From: Paracentrotus lividus
Taxonomy: Eukaryota > Echinodermata > Echinoidea > Camarodonta > Echinidae
Length of the DNA: 64,000 nt
Assembly: GCA_940671915.1 (NCBI GenBank)
Contig: CALNVZ010002100.1
Span: forward strand, 19,940,733 to 20,004,732
Direction: 5' to 3'
In this document: positions 1 through 13,700 of the stretch, in pieces
How the letters are laid out: every line of letters starts with the position of its first letter
Numbering within the stretch: position 1 is the first letter of the stretch
Notes under the pieces: generated by a model
The model's input: only the letters and a program-made list of their open reading frames with translations
Told to the model about the DNA's origin: nothing
Database searches by the model: none
Made by a program: the position numbers and the translations under genes

Positions 1-785
1 TTGTAATTGCATTTTGTATCATGATTCATGTTGGCGTATAAATTTGAAACTGGACATTGAACACACTCTTAGCAACATAAATCGTTCGCCCAAGGGGAAG
101 GCCAATATTTCATTACCTTCACTTGCCAGTGGCACATTCATTGATAGTTTCCAATACTTTTGTCTGCTTCAAAACTTCAAATCATGTTTCCCTCACGGGT
201 TTTATGGATACAATTATCGTAGATTCTTAAAATCTTTTGTTCAAATAGATCGATGGAAGTAATTTGAGACTTTTCTTATTGATTATGAGGAGGGAATCTG
301 AAATCACCTGCTCGAGAGGAATTTAAAAGGTTATTACATTCCATTTTCAATGAAAATCAGGAAGTGAAAAACTCACCACCCCCCCCCTTTTTTTCTTTTT
401 TTTTTTTGTAGGGGAGTGAGAATCAAATTGGAGATTTATGAAACTTTAAAGGAATACTCCCAACTGATAGCTTTTTTGAAAAGTTAAAAAAGGACATATC
501 CTTTACCAATGAATCACATGTGGAGGTGATCACAATTTTTTTTTTCCATGCTGCCTACCAACAGGAAAGAAAGCGTAAGATTAGTCACTTTCTCTGGTAC
601 CACATTTCAGGGTCAACGACCCTACATGTATGTGTACATTACAGAGGATGATATTCAGACAATTCATGAAGGTGCAGTATAATGTACGTGAGATTGAAGG
701 AAACAAAAGATATAAATGGATATAAAATTATAATAGATTGACAGAGTATACTAGTAACTAGAGGACTATGGGGATAACAGAGGGT
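1..785. other. AT-rich non-coding sequence, possible intron of the NET1-like gene
   Basis: No exon recognised. Poly-C and poly-T runs lie at 380-410. If the NET1-like gene continues left, this is intronic. Confidence 0.4.
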
Positions 786-835
786 GAAAGATGAAGAGTG
801 GAGAGAGATAGAGATACAGATAGAGAGATACAGAT

Positions 836-883
<48 letters not shown>

Positions 884-1140
884 AGCACATGACAAATAAT
901 AAAAGAGACCTCTAGATACAGATAACAGAATATAAAGGCAGATATTAAATGGAGATAGTGACAGACAGAAAATGGGAGACGGAGAAAGAGGGGAAATAAG
1001 AAAAACAGACAATAAATAAGGAACAGTGACAGACAGACAAATGGAAAGCATTTCCAGATATAAAATGAGAGATATACAAATGATATAGATAGACAGACAG
1101 TAGGAAAATAAGAGACAGAGTAAAACAGAAAACAAAAGAT
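786..1140. repeat. GATA/GACA/GA simple-sequence region
   Basis: GATACAGATAGAGAGATACA-like repeats pass into (GA)n at 850-880 and then diffuse AGACAGA-rich sequence. The long minus-strand frames here are translations of the simple repeat. Confidence 0.85.
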
Positions 1141-1947
1141 AGGGACATATAGAAAAATGAGGAATAGAGAAAATCTTATTTGCATGAATGAATGTGATAT
1201 GGTGTGTATAACATCACACACCAGAAGTTCACAGTCGATAGAAAGTCAATGAATTAAAATCAATGAAAAATAATATGCCCAACACTTTTTTGTAATGAAA
1301 TGCTGGCTATAGTCTTACCAGGTTCCAAGGCCACTCAGCTCCCCATCTCCAAAAACTCTAATATAAATAAGTTCATTTTTTTTACTTTGATCATGTATGC
1401 CTCTAATTTGGCAACTATATACAAAATATTCTTTATACTGGTACAAACTTTCCTCTTTTTGGAAAAGGATGTATCGATGGCGATGAACTACAAGTACAGT
1501 AGCACATCAGGTGACATCTATGCCTAATTGACAAACGAAAGTGCCAAGGTTCTTGGAAATATTATGCTGGATTAACAGGAAGGTATAGGTTTAAAAGTGG
1601 TCGATTAGTCTAGACAATGACCTACATTATCATTGTACAACACACAGTGATGCTGATCCTTTTCGATCCCATTTCCTGTGGACCTGGACCCTTTTTTCTC
1701 TTCCCCCCTGTATTGTCAACAGTATTTTTCTCTTTTTTTTCCAGGATTGTTTACAATCTTATCTCGTAACAGAAAAACACTGTACATATAATAAAAACCC
1801 AATCAGAAGTATACGGCACATGGACAACAAACAGAAAAATTAATAGCATTTTTGACCAGTGCATTGTTTATTTGTTTGTTGAGACAATGCTATACTAGTA
1901 TTCCAGTCTTCAGCAGTGCATCTTTTGGGGATCACAAAAGTGAGGGT

Positions 1948-2168
1948 CCTGGGGGGTGTTTCACAAAGAGCTAAGTAGACTTAAAAATCGCACTTAAATT
2001 GTTAGTCTCGTGCGTTATATTACGCAATACCTCATTGGACTGACCATACTCAGGGGATGGGCGCCATTGTGAAATCTATCAATTAAATTCCGCGTTATAA
2101 AACAAGATGCGCGTAGAAGTTAAGTGCGACTTTAAGTCTACTTAATTCTTTGTGAAACACCCCCCAGG
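1948..2168. mobile_element. 221-bp MITE with about 38-bp inverted ends
   Basis: Left CCTGGGGGGTGTTTCACAAA; right TTTGTGAAACACCCCCCAGG. The match continues inward through CTAAGTAGACTTAAA against TTTAAGTCTACTTAA and TCGCACTTAA against TTAAGTGCGA. No coding capacity. A clear target duplication was not seen. Confidence 0.75.
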
Positions 2169-2554
2169 TCTATGAAGACATCGTTAAAGGGTATAATCCA
2201 TATTTAGAGGGGCCATGTTTCGAGCTCACTTTTTTTGGCACATGATATGTAACATATACTAGTAATATATATGCCACAGTAACTCGTGTTACAAATAATG
2301 GGTACATTTCAAGATTAATGGCCTATACCTTTTAAACTTTTAGGATCCGATAGTTACTTTTTGCAACACATGTAAAGAAGACATTGACTGACTAATTGAT
2401 TAAAAGAAAATTTTTTTAAAAATTGGTCAAGCTTGTTTAGATTCTTGTTTTCTTGAGTTTCGGTATCAACCAGCATTATGAAAAAAAGGACACGTCCAAT
2501 TTCATAAATGATTGTTGGTGGGAATTTTTCTCAAATTACAGTGCATTAATAATA

Positions 2555-2640
2555 TCCTGTAAAGCGCTTTGAGCAGTTTAACTTGAAGAGTACTATATAA
2601 ACAAATAACCAGATATCATTGTTGTTATATACAATGCTGA
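2555..2640 (+). repeat. LINE-type 3' tail (GCGCTTTGAGCAG...ACCAGAT...TTGTTGT)
   Basis: TAAAGCGCTTTGAGCAG, then a GTACTATATAAA word and a short ATTGTTGTTAT tail. This is the usual 3' end of a family of non-LTR elements in invertebrates. Related tails are at 26625-26705 (plus) and 17748-17815 (minus). Confidence 0.5.
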
Positions 2641-3600
2641 CAAAACTTTTCCTATCTTTAAGTATATTTCTAATCTATCAACTATATTAAACTTAAAGGG
2701 AAGGAACAATGAGCATGTGAAAAACATGGACAATAAGTGTCATTCACTTGTGTTTATACTATAACTCACTTAAATTTTTTTTTGCCACGACATATCTTAT
2801 ATTTTCATTTCTTTATCTGCGACTTCAGCTTAAATATTAAATTGTTCATTTTGGTGTGACTTTAAACTATCATGACGACATGCGTAGTGTCTTAAAATGA
2901 TGTCATCACGTTGTGCGTTAACGATATTAACTATGCGACGTGTATGAAATAAAACCATACAATGTATTCTAAAAGTTAACTTTCTCTCACATTGTCTAAC
3001 ACGTGAATGCAAAGATTTACAGACAGACAATTAATTACCAAGGATAGAGTTCCCTTTAAAGGATATTTGTAATTTTGTAAATTAGGCTTGCAAAAATCTG
3101 AACTATTGGGCCCTTCATCCTGTCAGTGCATGTAATTATGTGTCAAGATGAGACACTGAAAAATTATTTTCCTATTTCATCACTCCTTACTTCACAATAA
3201 GCAAAAATTTTCAAGTGACCAGAAATACCAGATTATTTTCCCCAGCTAGAGAATGTAGTGTTAACTCAAATGTACCCAGATACTGTTTTGTAAATGGCGA
3301 TATCCAGTCATAACTTTATGATAACTTTGTATTCTAAAAACCTTTACAGTTTTGCTGTTTGCTCATTCTTCTGACCATTAACATACATGTACCACACAAA
3401 CCTGACAAATCAAAATTGAATTGCACAATGCCATCACAAAATTACTCAATCCTTTAATACCAAAGAGATTTAAACATTTATATTCATCTCAGGTCTGTTT
3501 TTTCCTCTGGCTGAAATTAACTAAATCTGTTTGGACAAGAACCCATACATTCTAAAAAATTTGAAGGAGAATTTAGGATTAAATAGTACCTACATGCAAT
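2641..3600. other. AT-rich non-coding sequence
   Basis: No exon or repeat structure was recognised beyond short A/T runs. Confidence 0.4.
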
Positions 3601-3607
3601 TCTCTCA

Positions 3608-4755
3608 CGGGTACAGCCCACAAGACCGACACCAACGAGACCGACGGCCCACGAGACCGACGACCCACGAGTCCGACAGTAAAGTAAATAGGCCAACGAG
3701 ATCGACTATAAACAATTTAGGCCCACGAGACCGACAGCCCACTAGACCGACACTAGATCAAACAGGACCACGAGACCGACACTACAATGATATGACCCAC
3801 GAGACAGAAAATTCGTAATTGAGGCCCACGACACCGACGGTAGAGCAAAACAGCCCACGAGACCGACATTACATGAAGTATACCCACGAGTCAGAAAAGG
3901 GACGTCTAAAAGGCGAGAAAGGGGTGGAAGAGGGAAAGAGGGACATGGCAAATCAAAAAGAAGATATTTTAATTAAACAATGCGGGCGCGAGCTGATATC
4001 ACCTTGAAAACTACACACTTTAAAACTCTATGCTCATAAAGAAGATACTTTCATTAAACATACATTGAAGGCTTTTGTTATGGTCTTTTAGAACCCAATT
4101 GGGCCTATTTCGCGTTTCTTATTGTATATATAATATAATTGGGCGAAAATTCTACAAGCATCGCCCCTTATTCACTTCCCTTTCTTTCTTTTTCTCCCTT
4201 TTTTTTTTTAGGGGAGGGTGGGTCCGGGCAAGCCGGGCCACCTAGCTTGCTCAGCGCCGGGGGGGGGGGGGGGTCATTCAACTCCTGCTACGTACCTGCC
4301 TCGTTATGGTTCTTTGTTTCTAGTCTAGTTGCCATCCCCACCCTTTTTTATTACTTTCCCTTGTATTTCTCTCCCTCCCTCTTTTCCCCCAACTTGTTGT
4401 TTTAGACGTCACTTTGTTTGCCTACCCGATAAGGGGGCGGGGGGGGGGGGGGGTGTGTGGGCATGGCCTGCGTGCCCCGAAAGATATCCTGGATATTCGT
4501 TTGTTTCGTTTTCATGGCCTATTGAAGAAAACGTCTGATTCGTGGGTATACTTCATATAACGTCGGTCTCGTGGGCTGTGGGCCTTATTTGCGAATTTTC
4601 TGTCTCGTGGGTCAGATTATTGTGGTGTGGTCTCGTGGGCCTGTTTGTTCTAGTGTCGGTCTAATGGGCCTTTATTTGCCAGCGTCGGTCTAATAGGCCT
4701 TTTTGTCTAGTGTCGGACTAATGGGCCGTCGTCTCGGTCTTGTGGGATGACCCCT
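3608..4755. mobile_element. Foldback-type element with minisatellite arms (CCCACGAGACCGAC)
   Basis: 3610-3890 carries about a dozen copies of a CCCACGAGACCGACA-like word, irregularly spaced. 4555-4745 carries the inverse (GTCGGTCTCGTGGGC). The outer ends match inverted: CCCACAAGACCGA at left, TCGGTCTTGTGGG at right. The centre has C/T-rich sequence and two G runs (4260-4273, 4438-4453). The open frames at 3531-4007 are the repeat translated. Confidence 0.7.
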
Positions 4756-4958
4756 CTCTCACATTATCAAACTTGTTTTCCCTCATGTTTGGACAAGGTT
4801 TTTTTTTTTAATCTTATTGAAAAATCCCGATAATACCAAAGTAAAATCTTCTCAATAAACAAACTCTTGAAAGATTTCTTTTCATCTTTGAAGTAAAAAG
4901 ATCATCAGAAGGCCATCAATCAGGACCTTACAAAAACATTTTGTTTTAATGATTTCAG

Positions 4959-5148
4959 CACGAGCAAGAAGAAGTACATTGTACATGCACAGGAGAATTA
5001 CCATGAGGTCAGATGCGATTCCTTGCCTTTCCGAGACTTAAAGCACGAACCAGCAGCCTCACAGTATAGCACCACCTCAAGTCCTCGACTACTCAAATCT
5101 GCCCCGGTTCCTAACCCATTATGCAACATTCTGAGTAGTGTAGTGTAG
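4959..5148 (+). CDS. Candidate terminal exon of an unknown plus-strand gene
   Basis: A good acceptor (TTTTAATGATTTCAG) at 4958 is followed by 63 open codons beginning TSKKKYIVHAQENYHEV and ending NPLCNILSSVV with TAG. The phase needs two bases from a previous exon. I do not recognise the protein. An open minus-strand frame overlaps it, and no partner exon was found, so this could be chance. Confidence 0.22.
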
Positions 5149-7200
5149 TATGGACCCACTTGAATGATAACTAATTCAGTACACATTGTACATGTATACA
5201 TTCATACCACAATTATTATGTTACCAAGTAGCAAGCCGAGTACTTTTCCCATCTAAACATAGTTTCCCAATATAATATAAGAGGCTAATTTATACACTTG
5301 ATTATTTAATAGTAAATCCAAAAATGTAGCTATTTATGACACACATTCAACGAGAGGTTTGGTCAGTTCTAAATCGAATGCGACACGTACGCCTATTTTT
5401 AGTTGGCCTCTCCCGCATTTTGAATATCAGAGCTCCACTTTTCCTCAGATCTCATCTGTTCATCTTCCAAGAGTTAATTATAATGGTCAGAGGATGGATC
5501 ATTAGTGTCTAAAGGTATGGAGCAACCTGTGCATATCATCATACAAGTCCACACTTTTCTAATTTCTTCATTATGTTTTTTGTGAAGCTACAAAAGAACT
5601 GCTCTTAAAGGGATGCATTAGCATGAACACGAACTGAAATCATAATTTATTGAAACTGCTCATTCTGCCAAGATGATTATAAACATAAAGGTCAGTCTGG
5701 AATCCCTTGAAATTTGAAAGCCAATTGCTTGCTTTACTATCCAGATATCTACGATTTCATGTCCTTATTTTGAAAACTGTTATCGTAACGCTTTTCCCCG
5801 CCCCTGCCCTGCTGGGCGGACACTGAGGCTTGAGACAGGTTGGTTGTAATTTGATTGCACATGGCCGTAGACCTAGACTTTTTTGTTTTCACTATTTTAA
5901 GTTAGTAAATGACTTCCATTTGCTCTGAAACTTTCAGTAGTTTGCTTTTACAGTCAGAGCAATATTAGGATTTTTTTTCCCATGTGGGTCCCTTTCACAC
6001 TTGTTTTGGGAAGCTCCTAAATCCCTTTTTTGCTAACACACTCCTTCAGATCTTACATTCAAAACGTACCTCTACATGTATTTGTTAAAGGTTTGATAGA
6101 GTGTTAAACAGATTAACTGTACACCGTATATTTAGGTTTTCTTATTATCTCTAATTGCATCAATGCTCTTGATTAATTATTTTTAAGTATCAATTGAAAG
6201 GATTCATAGCGAGAAATGATTATGAAAGAAAGTCTCATAAAGAGTATCATGTTTGATTTAAGCATGATAAAATATTCACAGGCTTTAACTCTCAACATTT
6301 AAACAGTGCGTATCAAAATGTGGTAATCCATTTTTAGAGGGACATGCATTTGTGCATTTTGTAACATTGAGTCCTGTCATCATGTTCTATTTGAGTCACA
6401 GATTTTTACCTCCGCCAGCCAGGTGCATGCTGAAGAATATCCTAATGTAAATCTCTTTAATGAAGAGATGGTGTATCATTAGTATCCCATGAGGTCAAAT
6501 GAACATGGATTAAACCCACTTCCATCATTAAAACAAGCATCTACCACGTGTCTGAGGACAACGTGTAAGGCTACCAACCTACATGTACAAGCACTCCCAC
6601 GTTAAAAGCTCAACTCGAGTTGGTGGAGCCAACAGTATTTACACGTAGAAGTAAGATATATCCCCATAATTTTTATTGTTTCATGAACTTACCTCCCCCA
6701 GATACATATATGTTTATATTCCATGGATGATTTGAGGAGAGCTCAGTCAAATTGAAGTTTGGAAAACCAGGCTATCTCGCCTGGGCTCACCGCGCAAAGA
6801 TACATACCCAAATACTGTGGATCAAGGGAAATTAACTTCACGCATACTCAAAGTGTGTTGGCATGCTGCTTGCATGTCAAATGATCAAAATCTATGCTTA
6901 TTTTGTTTTTTACTCAAGAGTTATAATGCAATTCCCACCAAAATTCCTTTGGCTTGTTGTATTCATTTTTAAAGTAAAAGTTCTGTAGCTGTACAAATGA
7001 CTCTGTGCTTCAGCATTTCTTCATCAAATGCAACACTGGTAATTGGCCTGAAGTTTGTACTACTAGTAGCTTGAAATAATTAATCTTCCAACTCAGACTG
7101 TAAAGAAACAGTGGGGACATTTCTAATGGTAACATGTTGCATGCTTTAACAAACAGCCTGTGTCACGTGGGCGATTGCCAACTTCAGGGGTAAATTACCA
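5149..7200. other. Non-coding sequence left of NET1-like exon 7
   Basis: Searched by eye on the minus strand for the next NET1 exon (Ser/Arg linker, start of the DH domain); none seen. A GC-rich patch at 5795-5830 is not explained. Confidence 0.4.
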
Positions 7201-7204
7201 ATCG

Positions 7205-7505
7205 GTCTAAACCCACTTTGACTAATGTTCATTTGATCTCATGCCACATGGTCTAATTCCGTTTTGTCTAATTAGCTTTAGGTCTTACTATGCATATTTA
7301 CCATTCCATCTAATGTCCACAGTCAATTCCCATAAAAACAGGTAATAAACCAAATATTCATTTGGGCATTCTACGATAAAAATGAATTGGATCAATTTGG
7401 CTATTAGACGAACTGGCAATTTAGACCAAATTGTTGGTAGACCAAATAGGTTTAGCCCATGTGGTATTACACCATCTAAGAATAATGGGTCAACTGCTGT
7501 TAGAC
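7205..7505. mobile_element. GGTCTAAT-motif element, second member of the family at 62985-63345
   Basis: The left half has TTTGTCTAATTAGC-like words; the right half has the inverse words CTATTAGACGAACTGG and TTTAGACCAAATTG. The arrangement is the same as at 62985-63345. It sits just downstream (in NET1 sense) of exon 7. Confidence 0.55.
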
Positions 7506-7701
7506 TGAGAGGCGATAAACCACTCCTACGATTCCTTACGTTATAACATGAATCTGAGGGCATGTCAGGACAACTACCCCTGGACAATTACCCCGACAAC
7601 TAGATGTACCCCCCAGAAATAAGGTTAGGGTAAGGTTTAGAGTCAGGTGGTAGACTTTTTTTGCAGGGGGTAGTTGTCCTAGAACCCTCTGAGGGACTTA
7701 C

Positions 7702-7797
7702 CTGAAGGGCCTGTCCAACTTTCTTGACCGAGGACACAGGAGATAGGAGATTTGCCAGAGACCCAACCTTGACCATTGACCGGTTACGTTTGTTGCC
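7702..7797 (-). CDS. NET1: NET1-like exon 7, conserved pre-DH segment
   Basis: Ninety-six bases, 32 codons, phase 0-0. Acceptor CTCCTACAG, donor CAG|GTAAGTCCC. Peptide begins GNKRNRSMVKVGSLANLLSP and ends VSSVKKVGQALQ. This is the most conserved part of the NET1/ARHGEF3 N-terminus and the basis for naming the gene; the vertebrate proteins continue into a short Ser/Arg linker and then the DH domain. It is separated from exon 6 by 24 kb, whereas exons 3-6 lie 0.5-1.2 kb apart. Vertebrate NET1 has an alternative promoter whose first exon splices to the equivalent of this exon. Confidence 0.85.
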
Positions 7798-10700
7798 CTG
7801 TAGGAGTCAATTGAAATGAAGGTTTTACAATATTTATCATATTCTTTTGAGCACTAACAGCCACCAATGACCTAGCAGCAGATGAAACCTGTTGTTAACT
7901 CCTCCTGGACAAGGAGTCCTAAGTTTTAAAAAAATATTCCAGACATTGTTGTTCAGATTTGCATGATACAAAGGTATCATTGGAAAAACAAAAACATCTA
8001 CTCATCAGGCATGAGACAGAGAAATTTTGAAAAAAGAGGCAAATTGCTACCAGTGAGGGAGCTTAGCGACCGAACCTCCTGGGGGTGGGTTCGGGGGTGG
8101 GGTTCCCCCTCCTGCAGAAAATTTTACAATTTTAGGTATAGAAAATTCATGATTTCTTTGGCTGCGACTTCATCAAATCGATCTCGTGATCCAACATTTG
8201 CCAAATTGAATTTGTTGCCCACATCTTTGTCTAGAATCTATGTCCTTTATACAAGGTTCATTTTTTGTAGACTGTAATTACACAAGTGAGAGCGGAAAAT
8301 ATTTCCAGAATACATGATGAAAACACCGGTGAAAACACCTCTGCTATGTAAATATTAATTTCAAAATCCGCGGAAATCCGCGGACCCGCGGAGAAAAATC
8401 ATGCCTGACTCACACTTTTGTATCATATTAAATATTTTGTCTACATCGATTCAACAATTCCTTCTTCTTTTTTTTACCCATCCAGTACATGCTAGCTTCC
8501 AGAATTTGTCAAGGACAAGGAAAGTATAACAATTTAGATCAGAATGACAGTAAATAATATATAATATATCAATTAAGATATTCTTCATATTATCATCATA
8601 AAAGAATTTAATGTTATTAAACAAGGAAAAAAAGGATGAAATGTTGTAAGATACTGTATAAGCCAATATTTTCGCGTCCAGATATTTTCGCGATTTTGGA
8701 CTAGTTTTGGAAATTCGCGAGAGCAAAATTTCGCGATTTTGGTAATGATTTCATTGCTATAAATAGCCTTGTACTGAAGTGGAAATTTTCGCGAAGACTA
8801 ACTCGCGAAATTCGCGAAAATAAAGTCACCGCGAAAATAACCACTTATACAGTATGTTAAGTGAGAGGTCTCCAAGGGGGAAAAAGACTGAAATGTTAAA
8901 TGAATATAATTGCAGACAGTATAGTATGACCACAGGGGAAAAAAGAGAAAAAGAAGAAAAAATGATATGTTTTTGTATTTAAGAAAGACAATATATTGTA
9001 CTTTCATTTTCAAGTTGAGGTCATAAGTAAGGTGTTTGGAACAATTCAGTAATTAATTGTAAACAGTATATTTATGCCATAATGCCCTTTAATGATAAAT
9101 TGTAGGCTAATGTCTTTTACCTTTGCACAACCACCACCATTGCAGATAACAAGAATCTAATTTATGACATTTCTACACCAAAACAATTACTTTGTGGTTT
9201 TGAAATTAATGGGAAGTTCATGTGTTTTGCATGCACTGCCTAATCTTCCATGTAGTACTGACGTCTATAACAATATGTGGGCTGCAAGGCTTGTTGACCA
9301 CTTTCCTGTTTTGATGGATTGTTGCGATGTCACAACCCTGTTTTAGGCCTAAAAACGGTATCCAGAGATGTAGCGCAAACAAACATTCGTTTTCACTAAT
9401 TACGATTTATGCACAACCTTCACATCATATCTTGCTTCATGAAAACATATTTACACCTGAAGGTGATTTATTTTCTATCAGATTCAACAAAAATTTTGCA
9501 AGTCTGTAACTTAAATATGCACAGAACATCCAAAGCTCTTGCCATGCATTAATGGTAGCATTAAAGAAATTTTGTATGAAATTTGGTATGTTCTTGTATT
9601 AAGTAAATATGACAATTGTAGATTTGCACTTAACAACTTATTTAGGGTCGCTAGAGCCATTTGAGTATGCTACCAACATGGCTGAATTACATTTTTTCTT
9701 TATTTCAGGTTTTCATTGGCCCCAGGCCAATGCCAATTATGGGCCCTGCTCCATGAAAATCCTATTTACACCTAGATGGAAAATTTGGGTATCCTACATG
9801 CATCAGATTTAACATGCAAGTTTTAGCCCTTTAGCACTCAGAGGCTCTGTGAAACAGAGCAGAGTTCCTCATATATACCTGCCACAATGATTTACTGTAT
9901 AAGCCAATATTTTCGCGTACAGATATTTTCGCGATTTTGGACTAATTGGGGAAATTCGCGAGAGCAAAATTTCGCGATTTTGGTGATGACTTCATTACTA
10001 TAAATAGCCTTGTACTGAAGTGGAAATTTTCGCGATGACCGACTCGCGAAATTCGAGAAAATAAAGTCATCGCGAAAATAACCACTTATACAGTATTTTA
10101 TTAATACATTTTCAAACTCTCAATAGATATTTACAAGTATACTATGGAACGCTTTAAAAAAACCCAAAAAACAGATCTATTCATGCAATTAAAGATGTTT
10201 AAAGGAGAAAGCTGAAAGGTGAATTGAGGCTGATTCAGGGGCTAGCATGGTGAGCAAAAAATCACAAGGGCAGTTTCAGTTATGGGGTTCGACGGTAATT
10301 AGCTCCGAGAAACCTATCGCTCAGTCTGCCTAATTTGCATAAAGAAAACAAGTTTTGCCCGGAAAAACCGCTACAAAGGTGTCTAGGGCGAACTGCGATA
10401 TCTCACCTTTAAAACCACCAAATGAAACAAATCCAATGACTATTTAACAAGAAAGAGTCATTTTAACCTCTCATGATGTTAATTATGGTTGAAATCAGTA
10501 ATAAATTGTGGAAAAAAAACCAGAAATCGGTAAAAAAGTTGATTATTTTTCACCTTTCTTGAAATTGCCAAGAACGAAACTTTGATATGATACAAAGCAT
10601 ATCATATCGAAATACTGTACGAAATATCTTTTCATAACATGTTGTCCCACGGTTATGTCAGGAAAAATCCGTATCAAAGTCATTAGAAAAAAACCTCCAT

Positions 10701-13700
10701 CAAGTTACATTGTGGTCCCACACACTGTGGTTCGTGATGTAGGCATATTTTGACCGTTATAGCCCCACGAAAAATATTCCGCTCTTCTCCCAGCCGTCAA
10801 TGGCAAGTAAACGCTGAAATCGGGCAAAGAAAATGACAAATGTCAAATATAGAACTAATTCATGGAAAAATAATTGAGGATTATAACAAAATATAGTGGT
10901 TTACTGTCCTTAAAACTTGCAGTAGGTTCATCGCAGCAGGTTTCTCATGGACAGATTGGCGAGTGTTTTTCCAAACCTGGAAGTGAGGTGCGGAAATGTG
11001 CATGCGCAAATGAGCGGTTTGTCGTTGATAGATGCAGTTTCCAGGGTTTTTTTCAGCGAAATACTCAACATTTGAAGGAAGATTTAGACAAAACTACTGA
11101 TTGCCCAAACACCAAAATGTGCAGGAAGTGAGACTGGTGTATGCTGTACAGTATCATGTCTTTTGTTTTTGTTTTCATTTCGTCCCAGGCTTGTGTCGGG
11201 AAAAAATGAAACCTCTCTCGAAAAACAGAAATATACTCGTATTTCCAAAAATACACAACCATTTTCAATGATATTTGATCATTCTTTAAGTTCTCTGGAA
11301 GTATCATGAACTTTGGTGATCAAGAAAGATATAAGCAGGAGAATTTTGGATGATTTTTGCTCTATGCTCAGCGCACGGCTTCCGTAGCCGTTACGAATTC
11401 AAAAGCTTTTACGACTTTACGAGCATATAAGTGGGGTTGCCCACCAGGACTGGTTTGAAGGAGAGGCTTCAACACAAATAAAAATCCACAGGTCTGTAGG
11501 ATTGGTTTGAAAGTGCATGTTATGTTATTGTATTCCCTAATTAGGATAATATGCACCATGTGCTTAACGTCATGTCTTACTTTATGAAAAACATATTTAC
11601 ACCACCTCCGCGATTTCTTCAATAAGAATCAATAGGGATTACGCAAGATACAAACACAAATATGCACAGTACGTCTACAGATGACATGCCTGAAGGTAGC
11701 ATTGAAAATTAATTTGAAATTTGGTACATGTTATGTTGTATTCCCTAATCATGATAATATGCACTGGTCATGTCCTTAACGTCATAACTTGCTTTAAAAA
11801 AAAAATATTTACATTGTTACGACTCAAATGGTTCTTTAATCAAGAGGGATTATGCAAGGTATATTACAAGTATGCACAGAATGTCCACATGCAGCCAGCA
11901 ATATGAATAATAGACGTCATACTTGATAATATAAAAACAAAAACAACTCCAGCTGTACAGAAGGTCACTTTTTGGCCAAACCTTTGGACAAGTAAACCAT
12001 CAATCTTAAAAGATCTTGATATTCTAAATGTATCAGTGTTTTATTGCGTAAAATTTTGTTTAAAAATGGATGTTGTGGAATGAACAAGCAAAAGAGTAAT
12101 GGATGTAAATGTCCTCCCACAACTGGAATCATGGGGCAAAAAGGTATCTTAAAATTTTTCACGTGACGCTGGCAGCTTGATAAGCGGGGGGTGAAAATTT
12201 TTCGGCCTTCAGCCGTGATCAAATTTCAAACGTACTTCATATAGGGGTAGGGTCAGCTAGGTCATCCTATCGTGCGGTCCCGAAAAATTGACAAGCAAAA
12301 AAAAAAGAAGAAGGTTATTTAGATTTTAACGGGGTGCTATACTGTATAAGCCAACATTTTCGCGATTTTTGACTAGTTGGGGAAATTCGCGAGAGCAAAA
12401 TTTCATGATTTTAGTAATGATTTCATTACTATAAATAGCCTTGTATTGAAGTGGAAATTTTCGCGATCATCGACTCGCGAAATTCGCGAAAATAACCACT
12501 TATACAGGAAGTGCTTCCCCCCCCCCCCCCCTTCAAGACTGGTGTACCTACAAGTAAAAATGAGTCAAAATGTTCAATATATTTTTCATGCTCTTCCAAA
12601 TCAGGAATAGAGCTTCAGGAAAAAAAATTATATTTTTCTGGTAGAGTGCGAACTTTCTGGTAAATAATTCACCCTCCTTTTCTTGTTTGAGGGTGATTGA
12701 ACAGCCATGGTTTCAAAGGGGAAGAAAATTTGTTAATGACTTTCTGACATAAACTGGATAATTCTATAAAAAAAAATAATATCACTTCCCATAGAGGGTT
12801 TCAAATTTTCACAAAGATTCAAACATGTCAAAAACGTAGTGTAACGGTCATTCTGCCCTTTATTCTTTTGCATCGGATTGTTGCGTAAGATACCAATATA
12901 ATTGATCTTATCTCACCAAACTATACCCCAGCTTTCATATGTCCGGTATGGTTACGTGAACAGGATACCAACCAATGCTACATGTAGGAAGCGGTTGATT
13001 CTAAGTTGGGACCAAGTAACGGATTGTTTACAAGTTTTTCTAACGATATTAACCAAAACAAACACCTTCATGTTCCGTCTGTCATCCAGACTGGCTCATG
13101 GTTCACTCTTCCACCCTCCCTTTCTCTCTCTCTTCCTCTTTCTTTCTCTCTCTCTCTCCATCTTTGTACTGTATAAAGAGTTACTTTGGCATATGTGATT
13201 TGTCGTTGAATTCTTCTTCCCAACTAGGAAAACTTTCTGCAGAGTTAATGTTTGTTCTTGTGACTTCCAAAATTTACGGTAATAAAAGCCATGTGAAAAA
13301 TTGCAGCTTATAAAGAATCTGTTAATACAAGAAACAGATTGTACCAATCCATTCTCTTGATTTCTGTTTTATATTACTCTCTCTCTCTCTCTCTCTCTGC
13401 CTCTGTCTCATAGTCTTTTTTTAACTTATTTGTAGTTTTTCTTATTCCCTCCCTCTTAATCTTTTATACCCCATGAGTTTAAAGTTGAATTAAGAAGGGG
13501 ACGAATTTCCATTAAATTGGGTTCTACAGATAATATATAGCATATAAGTTGTTCAAACAGATAGCATATCACAAAAATCCTCTGGCTTCTCAATATTCTG
13601 GTTTGATAGTTCATGAAATTAGCCTCCTGCTTGGGCGCGAAAGACTAGTGTAACTACTCTAGTACACTCTGAGGGTGACGTCACGGCCGGGTATTGTGTA

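Noticed and set aside
639-1221. Long minus-strand open frames rich in Leu, Ser and Tyr
   Set aside because: They translate the GATA/GACA/GA simple repeat; composition, not a protein.
5381-5480. Possible NET1 exon 8 on the minus strand (a K-W-S-S reading)
   Set aside because: Stops interrupt the frame that would fit, and no proper acceptor was found.
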